Positions 1 to 4,980 of a DNA stretch of 5,026 nt are shown in pieces (positions within the stretch are counted from its first letter, which is position 1; each line of letters begins with the position of its first letter). The notes below the pieces were generated by a model, which did not search any database, had not been told where the DNA came from, and saw only the letters and a list, made by a program, of their open reading frames with translations. The DNA comes from Pseudomonadota bacterium (GTDB lineage: Bacteria; Pseudomonadota; Alphaproteobacteria; Rhizobiales; Tepidamorphaceae). The DNA is taken from positions 1 through 5,026 of the forward strand of contig JAEYRQ010000505.1 in NCBI GenBank assembly GCA_023435545.1, in the 5' to 3' direction. A program made the translations under genes and the position numbers.

Positions 1-1
1 G

Positions 2-313
2 CTCGAGCTCGAGCATTATCCGGGCATGGCCGAGGCCGAGATCGGCCGGGTCGCAGGCGAGGCAGCCAAGCGCTGGCCGATCCTGGGGGCGACCGCGATC
101 CACCGCTTCGGCCGCATCGCCGCCGGCGAGGACATCGTCCTGGTCGTCACCGCCTCCGCGCACCGGGCAGCCGCGTTCCAGGCCGCGGCGTTCCTGATGG
201 ACTGGCTGAAGACCCGCGCGCCGTTCTGGAAGCGCGAGATCTTCGCCGACGGCACCGCCGGACCCTGGGTCGAGGCGACAGCGGCCGACGATGCCGCCGC
301 CGGTCGCTGGTGA
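2..313 (+). CDS. moaE: Molybdopterin synthase catalytic subunit MoaE (5' end missing)
   Basis: MoaE is the large subunit of the cytoplasmic molybdopterin synthase. With the thiocarboxylated small subunit MoaD it inserts the two dithiolene sulfurs into cyclic pyranopterin monophosphate during molybdenum cofactor synthesis. The reading frame is open from base 2, and the first visible residues, LELEHYPGM, are the family signature around the end of the first third of the protein. About 103 residues are present against a usual length near 150, so roughly 50 N-terminal residues lie outside the window. The hallmark KTRAPFWKRE carries the two lysines that correspond to Lys119 and Lys126 of the E. coli enzyme (codons at 209-211 and 230-232). 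An upstream HR pair in TASAHRAAAF and a C-terminal WVEA are also typical. The ATG at 26 is internal and not the start. moaD often lies just upstream in related genomes, but that cannot be seen here. The identification is firm. Confidence 0.95.
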   Translation, partial: LELEHYPGMAEAEIGRVAGEAAKRWPILGATAIHRFGRIAAGEDIVLVVTASAHRAAAFQAAAFLMDWLKTRAPFWKREIFADGTAGPWVEATAADDAAAGRW

Positions 314-444
314 ACCGCCGACGAGCCGCACGGCAGACATGCGCAGGTTGAGGTTGAACCGGCCGCCGATCTGGACTTGAGTTGCCCGCCCGCCTAAGTC
401 GTCGGGACCCGCCCGCCGGCTCCTCGGCCCGAGAGATACCCGCG

Positions 445-1695
445 ATGACCCCACGCGAACATCCGGCACCGCCCGGCCAGACGCTGTCGATGGCCGAGTT
501 CGTGGCGATCATCGCGATGCTGATGGCGCTGACCGCGCTGTCGGTCGACATCATGCTGCCGGCGCTGCCGGCGATCGACGCGGCCTTCGCCATCGCCGAT
601 CCCAACGACCGCCAGCTCGTCGTCACCGCCTATATGCTCGGCTTCGCCGCCGGCCAGCCGATTTACGGCCCGCTGTCGGACCGCTTCGGGCGCAAGCCGA
701 TCCTGTTGCTCGGCCTCGCGATCTTCGTCCTCGCCTCGCTCGGCACGGTGCTGGTCGACAGCTTCACCGGCCTGCTCGTTCTACGCGTCCTGCAGGGCAT
801 CGGCTCGGCCTCTCCGCGCGTCGTCGGCATCGCGGTGGTGCGCGACCGCTTCGGCGGGCGCGACATGGCCCGCGTGATGTCGTTCGTAATGATCGTCTTC
901 GTCATCCTGCCGGTGCTCGCCCCAGCCATGGGTAGCGGCATCCTGCTGGTCGGCGACTGGCACCTGATCTTCCTCGCCCTGCTCGGCTTCGGGGCGCTGG
1001 TGGCGGTGTGGATGCAGGCCCGCCTGCCCGAGACGCGCCCCGAAGAGATGCGCGAGCCGCTCTCGATCAACTGGCTGGCGAAGTCCCTCAGGCTGACGGT
1101 GACGACGCGCGAAACGGTCGGCTACACGATTGCCGCCGCGCTCGTGTTCGGCCCCCTGCTCGGCTACATCAACTCCGCCCAGCAGATCTTCATCGAGATA
1201 TTCGACACCGGCGACCTGTTCGCGCTGTTCTTCGGGCTGATCGCCATCGCGCTCGCCTTCGCGGCGTTCCTCAACGGCAATCTCGTCGGCCGGCTCGGCA
1301 TGCGGCCGCTCTCGCACGCCGCCGCCATCGCCTATGTCGTCATCTCCGCCGCGCATCTCATCTACGTGCTGATGCTCGACGGCCCGCCGTCGGTCTGGGT
1401 GTTCTCGGCGTTCCTGGCCGGCAACCTGTTCTGCTTCGGCATCATGATGCCGAACTTCAACGCGATGGCGATGGAGCCGCTCGGCCAGGTCGCGGGAACC
1501 GCTGCCTCGTTCGTCGGCTGCGTGACGACGGCAGGGGCAGCAATCTTCGGCTGGTATGTCGGCCATCTCTACGATGGCACCGTGATCCCGCTACTCGCCG
1601 GCTATCTCGTGCTGGGCGGCCTGGCGCTGATCGCGGTGATCATCACCGAGGGCGGGCGGCTGTTCAAGACGCACCACCAGCCGCCGACAGAGTGA
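445..1695 (+). CDS. Bcr/CflA-family multidrug efflux transporter (MFS, DHA1)
   Basis: Predicted 416-residue inner-membrane proton antiporter of the major facilitator superfamily, in the Bcr/CflA group that exports drugs such as bicyclomycin, chloramphenicol or sulfonamides; the real substrate cannot be read from sequence. About twelve hydrophobic segments are visible. TM1 carries the group's SVDIMLPALPAI with Asp35. MFS motif A, GPLSDRFGRK, spans residues 75-84 between TM2 and TM3, and RVLQGIG at 114-120 matches motif B. A proline- and glycine-rich TM5 (PVLAPAMGSG, 156-165) stands for motif C. The TM11 region has NFNAMAMEPLGQVAGTAASF. The ATG at 445 gives the usual length and has a weak purine-rich GAGAGA upstream (431-436). 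A TTG at 382 would add 21 Arg/Pro-rich residues and is less likely. The gene follows moaE by 131 bases and converges on hicA with 9 bases between stop codons. No terminator is evident in that gap. The family is sure; the drug is unknown. Confidence 0.9.
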   Translation: MTPREHPAPPGQTLSMAEFVAIIAMLMALTALSVDIMLPALPAIDAAFAIADPNDRQLVVTAYMLGFAAGQPIYGPLSDRFGRKPILLLGLAIFVLASLGTVLVDSFTGLLVLRVLQGIGSASPRVVGIAVVRDRFGGRDMARVMSFVMIVFVILPVLAPAMGSGILLVGDWHLIFLALLGFGALVAVWMQARLPETRPEEMREPLSINWLAKSLRLTVTTRETVGYTIAAALVFGPLLGYINSAQQIFIEIFDTGDLFALFFGLIAIALAFAAFLNGNLVGRLGMRPLSHAAAIAYVVISAAHLIYVLMLDGPPSVWVFSAFLAGNLFCFGIMMPNFNAMAMEPLGQVAGTAASFVGCVTTAGAAIFGWYVGHLYDGTVIPLLAGYLVLGGLALIAVIITEGGRLFKTHHQPPTE

Positions 1696-1704
1696 ACCGC
1701 GCCG

Positions 1705-1917
1705 CTACAGGTCGTCCGGCGTCAGGCCTGTGCGACGACTGATGCGGGCAAGCATCTTCGGCCCGATCTCTTCACGGTCATGGAAGGCGAAGACGTAGTC
1801 AGGCCAACCGGCTCGCCCCAAGACACGGTGCGACCCGCTCTGACGCTTGACAGTCCATCCTATCGACTCCAGCGCTGCAAGAACGCGCCGCGCCCGCGTC
1901 GATCGCCATGGACTCAT
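1705..1917 (-). CDS. hicA: HicA family toxin (mRNA interferase) of a type II toxin-antitoxin pair
   Basis: HicA toxins are small ribosome-independent mRNA interferases with a double-stranded-RNA-binding-like fold that cleave mRNA and arrest translation until bound by HicB. The 70-residue product has the family length. A first helix (ARRVLAALESIGW) leads into KRQSGSHRVL, which contains the catalytic histidine (His30 in GSH). The rest, PDYVFAFHDREEIGPKMLARI followed by GLTPDDL, matches the HicA subgroup with a C-terminal TPxDL tail. The ATG overlaps the hicB stop codon as ATGA (1914-1917), so translation is probably coupled and the antitoxin is made first. The codons used (ATA, AGT, GGA, CGA, CGT, CTT) are looser than in the strongly G/C-ending neighbours, in keeping with a mobile cassette. 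All visible key residues are intact, so the toxin is probably functional. The gene ends 9 bases from the convergent transporter stop codon. Confidence 0.9.
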   Translation of the reverse strand: MSPWRSTRARRVLAALESIGWTVKRQSGSHRVLGRAGWPDYVFAFHDREEIGPKMLARISRRTGLTPDDL

Positions 1918-2129
1918 GCCGCCACGAACAGCTTGCCGAGTTCAGGCACCTCCTCGCCGTGCTCCAGGCGATCAGCGAGCACACGCAGCGCGAGAGCCTC
2001 CACCTTGCCCTTCGCCTCGTCGCGACTTGCGCCATAGGCCATCACGCCGGGCAGTTCGGCGATTTCGGCGATCCAGCGGCCGTCCTCTTCGCGATCGAAC
2101 TCAATCATCAGCATGGCGGCAGCGTCCAT
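1914..2129 (-). CDS. hicB: HicB family antitoxin (short, single-domain form)
   Basis: HicB binds and neutralises HicA. The 71-residue product is essentially only the N-terminal partial RNase-H-like HicB domain: IEFDREEDGRWIAEIAELP, then GVMAYGASRDEAKGKVEALA, then a helix ending near HGEEVP. Longer HicB proteins carry a C-terminal ribbon-helix-helix or helix-turn-helix domain for autoregulation. None is present here, since the protein stops 10 or so residues after the core. It lies first in the operon and overlaps hicA by 4 bases. The start is uncertain: the ATG at 2129 has no Shine-Dalgarno, and in-frame ATGs at 2114 and 2108 would give MLMIEF or MIEF, closer to the family's usual N-terminus. 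A perfect 5-base inverted repeat lies just upstream of the longest start. The pairing with hicA makes the identification firm even though the protein is small. Confidence 0.88.
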   Translation of the reverse strand: MDAAAMLMIEFDREEDGRWIAEIAELPGVMAYGASRDEAKGKVEALALRVLADRLEHGEEVPELGKLFVAA

Positions 2130-2130
2130 T

Positions 2131-2151
2131 CATTCTGTCAGGGCACGAATG
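2131..2151. promoter_or_regulatory. Inverted repeat directly upstream of hicB (candidate operator)
   Basis: CATTC (2131-2135) and GAATG (2147-2151) form a perfect inverted repeat with an 11-base spacer, starting one base from the longest hicB start codon. A further CATT at 2127-2130, made partly by the start codon, repeats the left arm in tandem. On the hicB strand, TACATT (2147-2152) lies inside the right arm and could be a -10 element, but no convincing -35 was found. The position suits an operator for the toxin-antitoxin operon. The arms are short and chance is possible. Confidence 0.3.
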
Positions 2152-2265
2152 TAGCGCAATTCGCCGGGATGTGGAGCGTGGCATAGACGCCGCCGCGGCA
2201 GAGTTGGGGGGCAGCGGCCCAGGACCTCTGCGGCCGCCGGCGCGGTGAGCCCACCACTTCGCATC

Positions 2266-2361
2266 ATCCCGGAAGCCGCAACGCGGCTATCCGGGATCGG
2301 GAGGGTACTTCGGAAATCTGAGAGACGCCCGATCCCGGCTCTCGGCTCCGCCTCGGCCGGG
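2266..2361. repeat. Mosaic of three interleaved palindromes (REP/RIME-like intergenic repeat)
   Basis: Three inverted repeats follow one another and share arms. The first is an ATCCCGGA/TCCGGGAT stem (2266-2273 with 2290-2297) continued by AGCCGC/GCGGCT (2274-2279 with 2283-2288), with a three-base AAC loop and one bulged A at 2289. The second pairs CCGGGATCGGG (2291-2301) with CCCGATCCCGG (2328-2338), 11 bases perfect. The third pairs CCCGGC (2334-2339) with GCCGGG (2356-2361). Because arms are shared, the middle stem and the outer hairpins exclude each other. The architecture and the GATCCCGG core resemble the dispersed palindromic intergenic elements of Rhizobiales; that the unit is dispersed is inferred, since only one copy is in the window. 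It lies between ilvE and hicB on the 3' side of ilvE and could act as a transcript-end or stability element. It has no T-run, so it is not a classic terminator. Confidence 0.6.
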
Positions 2362-2412
2362 ACGACGCCATCCTCGCCCGGCCGGACGGGATGCCGGACG
2401 AACCGACCCGGT

Positions 2413-3324
2413 TCAGCCGATCGCCGCCGCCATCTGCTTCTGCGCGGCGGCCTTGGGCTGCACCTCGGCGAGGTAGTCGTTCATCAGGTTGAAGGTGATC
2501 TCGCCGGGCGTGAACTTGTGCGGACCGACCTCCGAAACCGGTGTCACCTCGGCCGCCGTGCCGCAGATGAAGCACTCGGAGAAGGTCGGAAGTTCCTCGG
2601 CCTTGATGTGCCGCTCGACCATTTCGTAGCCGCGCCGGCGGGCGCGCTCGATCACCGTGCGCCGGGTGATGCCGTCGAGGAAGCAGTCGGGCGTCGGCGT
2701 GTGCAGCACCCCGTCCTTGACGAAGAACACGTTGGCACCCGTCGCCTCGGCCACATAGCCGCGCCAGTCGAACATCAGCGCGTCGGCATAGCCCTTCCGC
2801 TCTGCTGCGTGCTTGGAGATCGTGCAGATCATGTAGAGCCCGGTCGCCTTGGACTTGCACGGCGCGGTGCGCGGATCGGGGCGCCGGTAATCGGCGATGT
2901 CGAGGCGGATGCCCTTCAGCCGCTGCGCCGGATCGAAATAGGACGGCCACTCCCACACCGCGATCGCCAGGTGGATCTTGTTGTGCTGGGCAGAGACGCC
3001 CATCATCTCGCTGCCGCGCCAGGCGATCGGCCTGACATAGGCGTCCTTCAGCCCCTGCTCGGCGAGCAACGCTTCGCAGGCCGCGTTGATCTCCTCGACG
3101 CTGAAGGGGATCTCGAAATCGAGGATGCGCGCGGAGTCGTGCAACCGCCGCGTATGCTCGTCGAGCTTGAACACCACGCCGCCATAGGCTCGCTCGCCCT
3201 CGAACACGCCGCTTCCGTAATGCAGGCCGTGGCTGAGCACGTGCAGCTTGGCATCCGTCCACGGAACCATCTCGCCGTCATACCAGATGACGCCCGGCCG
3301 ATTGTCGAAGGTCAGCGAAGACAT
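2413..3324 (-). CDS. ilvE: Branched-chain amino acid aminotransferase
   Basis: A cytoplasmic, PLP-dependent fold-type IV aminotransferase that exchanges the amino group between leucine, isoleucine or valine and 2-oxoglutarate, the last step of branched-chain amino acid synthesis. The 303-residue length is typical. SHGLHYGSGVFEGERAYGG (31-49) is the classic N-terminal block. R59/R60 in EHTRRL, R98 in YVRPI, Lys159 in KSKATGLY (the expected Schiff-base lysine), Glu193 in VAEATGANVFFV, and GIT at 218-220 follow in the right order. GTAAEVTPV (255-263) is the phosphate-binding end block. The ATG at 3324 is chosen because AAGGAG stands 6 bases upstream; an in-frame ATG at 3369 would add 15 unrelated residues. 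It is divergent from petP across a 229-base control region. D-amino acid transaminase or aminodeoxychorismate lyase are related alternatives, but the blocks fit IlvE better. Confidence 0.93.
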   Translation of the reverse strand: MSSLTFDNRPGVIWYDGEMVPWTDAKLHVLSHGLHYGSGVFEGERAYGGVVFKLDEHTRRLHDSARILDFEIPFSVEEINAACEALLAEQGLKDAYVRPIAWRGSEMMGVSAQHNKIHLAIAVWEWPSYFDPAQRLKGIRLDIADYRRPDPRTAPCKSKATGLYMICTISKHAAERKGYADALMFDWRGYVAEATGANVFFVKDGVLHTPTPDCFLDGITRRTVIERARRRGYEMVERHIKAEELPTFSECFICGTAAEVTPVSEVGPHKFTPGEITFNLMNDYLAEVQPKAAAQKQMAAAIG

Positions 3325-3330
3325 GTGGTG

Positions 3331-3336
3331 CTCCTT
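3331..3336 (-). promoter_or_regulatory. Shine-Dalgarno of ilvE
   Basis: Read on the minus strand this is AAGGAG, 6 bases before the ATG at 3324. It is the strongest ribosome binding site in the window and decides the ilvE start against the longer reading frame beginning at 3369. Confidence 0.85.
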
Positions 3337-3353
3337 GGCGCGATCCGGTCCGG

Positions 3354-3511
3354 GCGACCCGTGTCGCACCGGCCCGGCGCAGGCTTTGCTTGTTCCAGCG
3401 ACTGTCGCTATCTTCCGCCTGGAAGGACGAGAGGATGGCGGGTGCCGCTCTTGTGGCTGCTCGCCCGGCTCGATAGTCGCTCAGGCGACCGCCGCGATCA
3501 ATTGTTTCGCG
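3354..3511. promoter_or_regulatory. Divergent ilvE/petP control region with repeated GCGAC/GTCGC inverted repeats
   Basis: Four inverted repeats lie between the two divergent genes. GCGAC-N4-GTCGC is at 3354-3367, AGCGAC-T-GTCGCT at 3397-3409, GTCGC-N4-GCGAC at 3476-3489, and CGCGA-N9-TCGCG at 3493-3511. The last overlaps a perfect TTCGCGAA palindrome (3506-3513) and a CAATTG (3499-3504). The first three share one five-base half-site in both orders. The repeats nearest petP lie 40-80 bases before its start, where a regulator could act. Binding by PetP, a MarR-type dimer that would need a symmetric site, is an inference. No consensus -35/-10 pair was recognised for either gene. Confidence 0.4.
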
Positions 3512-3547
3512 AACGGTGGCCTACCCGTAACAATCGCAAAAAAATAT

Positions 3548-3562
3548 GTCAATATGGCTGAC
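3548..3562. promoter_or_regulatory. Palindrome spanning the petP start codon (candidate autoregulatory site)
   Basis: GTCA (3548-3551) and TGAC (3559-3562) form a perfect inverted repeat with a 7-base spacer that contains the petP ATG. The surrounding 3528-3570 is the most A/T-rich stretch of the region and includes a direct repeat of AATATG (3543-3548 apart from its first base shared with the A-run, and 3551-3556). A MarR-type protein binding here would block its own expression. The arms are only four bases, so the support is weak. Confidence 0.25.
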
Positions 3563-4120
3563 GTAAATTTCGAGCGATCCCACGACGGTCCTGGGGCGGG
3601 ACGGCCTGGTGCGGCGCGACATGCCGAACCCGACGCTGCGCGCCACTATGACCTGGTGGAACTCCTGTTCTTCGCCTACCGCGACTTCATCAGCGATCCG
3701 GACGCGATCCTCGCCGAGTTCGGCTTCGGCCGCGCCCATCATCGTGTGCTGCACTTCGTCAGCCGCAATCCCGGCCTTAAGGTTGCCGACCTGCTGGACA
3801 TCCTGAAGATCACCAAGCAGAGCCTCGGCCGGGTTCTGAAGCAACTCATCGACGAGGGCTACATCGTCCAACGCGAGGGCCCGTCCGACCGCCGCCAGCG
3901 CCTCCTGTATACGACCGAGACCGGCAGCGCGCTGGCGCTCAGGCTGGCGCGGCCGCAGTTCCAGCGTTTCGCCGACGCGATCGCGGCAACCGGCCCGGAC
4001 GACGCGGCGGCTGCAAAGCGTTTTCTCATGGCGGTGGTGGACCCGCGCGAGCGGGCCGCCGTCGCCACACTTCTCAAGGGGGGGCAGGGCAGTTCGCGGA
4101 GGGACCTCGATGAACGCTGA
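3554..4120 (+). CDS. petP: MarR-family transcriptional regulator, PetP type
   Basis: A 188-residue dimeric winged-helix DNA-binding protein of the MarR family, matching the alphaproteobacterial PetP group, which works with PetR in Rhodobacter and was reported there as required for growth and cytochrome bc1 expression. After a poorly conserved, Gly/Ala/Arg-rich stretch (1-31), the conserved part begins with YDLVELLFFAYRDF, then GFGRAHHRVLHFVSRNPG (57-74). The DNA-binding helices are about 75-106 (VADLLDILKITKQSLGRVL, then LIDEGYIVQRE), and the wing is DRRQRLLYTT (112-121). The ATG at 3554 is the only suitable in-frame start; a longer frame would run back into ilvE. No Shine-Dalgarno precedes it, only an A-rich tract (seven A at 3538-3544), so translation may be inefficient or leaderless. 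It overlaps petR by 11 bases, implying one operon and coupled translation. Family certain; the PetP name rests on the conserved block and the petR neighbour. Confidence 0.85.
   Translation: MADVNFERSHDGPGAGRPGAARHAEPDAARHYDLVELLFFAYRDFISDPDAILAEFGFGRAHHRVLHFVSRNPGLKVADLLDILKITKQSLGRVLKQLIDEGYIVQREGPSDRRQRLLYTTETGSALALRLARPQFQRFADAIAATGPDDAAAAKRFLMAVVDPRERAAVATLLKGGQGSSRRDLDER
4098..4103 (+). promoter_or_regulatory. Shine-Dalgarno of petR inside the petP 3' end
   Basis: GGAGGG stands 6 bases before the petR ATG at 4110 and lies within the last codons of petP. It fixes the petR start and supports translation of petR from the same transcript as petP. Confidence 0.75.
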
Positions 4121-4853
4121 ACCCGCCATCTCGCCGGCCGCTCACGAACGTGGGACACGCACCGCCGGCGTCCGCCTCGACGACGCGGCGCCGCACCTGC
4201 TGGTGGTCGACGACGACCGGCGCATCCGTACGCTGCTGTCGCGCTACCTGGTCGAGAACGGCTACCGGGTGACGACGGCGGAAACGTCGGCGGAGGCGCG
4301 CCGCCGCATGGCCGGCCTCGCCTTCGACCTGATCGTGCTCGACGTGATGATGCCGGGCGAGTCCGGCGTGGACTTTGCCGCCTCGCTGCGGCGGACCAGC
4401 CAGGTGCCGATCCTGATGCTCACCGCCCGCGCCGATCCGGAGGATCGCATCCGCGGACTGGAGACCGGGGTCGACGACTACCTGCCGAAGCCGTTCGAGC
4501 CGCGCGAACTGCTGCTGCGGATCAACAGCATCCTCAGACGCCAGCGCGGCGGCGAGAGCGGCGACCGGGCGGTGACCTTCGGACCGTTCGGGTTCCACCT
4601 CGCCCGCGGCGAACTGAAGAACGGCGAGGAGATCATCCGACTCACCGAGCGCGAGCGCGAATTGTTGCGCATCTTCGCCGGCCGCCCTGGCGAGACCGTC
4701 TCGCGGCTGGAACTCGCCGCCGGCGCCAACGGCAGTGAGCGCGCGGTCGACGTGCAGATCAACCGCCTGCGCCGCAAGATCGAGGTCGACCCCGCCAACC
4801 CGCTGCACCTGCAGACCGTGCGCGGCATCGGCTACCGGCTCCAGGTGGATTAG
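4110..4853 (+). CDS. petR: OmpR/PhoB-family response regulator, PetR type
   Basis: A 247-residue cytoplasmic two-component response regulator. An N-terminal extension of about 28 residues precedes the receiver domain (about 29-145). This has the acidic pocket LLVVDDDRR (Asp34-36), phospho-acceptor Asp78 in LIVLDVMMPG, Thr105 in ILMLTAR and Lys127 in DDYLPKPFEPRELLLRI. A winged-helix DNA-binding domain follows (about 155-247), with LTERERELLRIFAGRPGE, the recognition helix RAVDVQINRLRRKIE (211-225) and the terminal hairpin VRGIGYRL. All phosphorylation residues are intact. In Rhodobacter, PetR with PetP is needed for cytochrome bc1 expression and growth; whether the target is the same here is inferred. 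No histidine kinase lies within the window on either side, so the phosphodonor is unknown. The start is supported by GGAGGG upstream, and the 11-base overlap with petP implies co-translation. Domain call certain; the PetR name is based on the conserved receiver pattern and the partner gene. Confidence 0.88.
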   Translation: MNAEPAISPAAHERGTRTAGVRLDDAAPHLLVVDDDRRIRTLLSRYLVENGYRVTTAETSAEARRRMAGLAFDLIVLDVMMPGESGVDFAASLRRTSQVPILMLTARADPEDRIRGLETGVDDYLPKPFEPRELLLRINSILRRQRGGESGDRAVTFGPFGFHLARGELKNGEEIIRLTERERELLRIFAGRPGETVSRLELAAGANGSERAVDVQINRLRRKIEVDPANPLHLQTVRGIGYRLQVD

Positions 4854-4857
4854 GTCT

Positions 4858-4878
4858 GCCCGCAATGCGCGCGCGGGC
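4858..4878 (+). terminator. Hairpin just after petR (possible transcript end)
   Basis: GCCCGC (4858-4863) and GCGGGC (4873-4878) can pair around a 9-base loop, starting 5 bases after the petR stop codon. There is no T-run after it, so it is at best a weak or factor-assisted terminator. In DNA this GC-rich, six-base stems also arise by chance. Confidence 0.3.
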
Positions 4879-4952
4879 GGCGACACGCTTCACCACCATC
4901 GCTTCCCACCCGCCGGGAGGGAGGCGCCGATGGGACGCGCCGCCGCCCTGCC

Positions 4953-4975
4953 CTCTCCCCCCCTGTGGGGGAGAG
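4953..4975. repeat. C-run/G-run hairpin repeat
   Basis: CTCTCCCCC (4953-4961) pairs perfectly with GGGGGAGAG (4967-4975) around a 5-base CCTGT loop. The following GTTGGAGAGGGG repeats the right-arm pattern. This C/G hairpin with flanking gagag-ttgg text is a form seen as a dispersed intergenic repeat in many GC-rich alphaproteobacteria (recalled, not searched). It lacks a T-run but could end petR transcripts. A high-copy repeat here would also explain why the assembled sequence stops. Confidence 0.5.
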
Positions 4976-4980
4976 TTGGA

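Noticed and set aside
374..400. GACTT (374-378) and AAGTC (396-400) as an operator upstream of the transporter
   Set aside because: Arms are five bases with a 17-base spacer and no further symmetry, and no MerR-, TetR- or LysR-type regulator gene is adjacent; indistinguishable from chance.
382..444. TTG at 382 as the transporter start
   Set aside because: It adds 21 Arg/Pro/Ser-rich residues not expected before TM1 in this family and has no ribosome binding site; the ATG at 445 gives the usual length.
781..1742. Long open frames inside the transporter gene (minus strand 781-1566 and plus strand 1008-1742)
   Set aside because: Both translate to charged, low-complexity Arg/Asp/Glu-rich text typical of off-frame GC-rich DNA, while the transporter frame has hydrophobic segments and MFS motifs throughout.
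2230..2237. GCGGCCGC palindrome upstream of hicB
   Set aside because: An isolated 8-base G/C palindrome is expected by chance in DNA of this composition and has no positional relation to a start or end of a gene.
3248..3553. Extending petP upstream to about 3248
   Set aside because: This would overlap the 5' end of ilvE head-on and add over 100 residues without any MarR-family character.
2245..3561. A 438-codon open frame on the plus strand opposite ilvE
   Set aside because: It mirrors the codon periodicity of ilvE on the other strand, has no recognisable domain, is rich in Arg, Gly and His as expected of a GC-rich antisense frame, and lacks a ribosome binding site. ilvE on the minus strand has every family block.
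4074..4886. A 270-codon open frame on the minus strand opposite petR
   Set aside because: The protein is an antisense shadow of petR with no family motif; petR has the complete receiver and winged-helix signature and a ribosome binding site.
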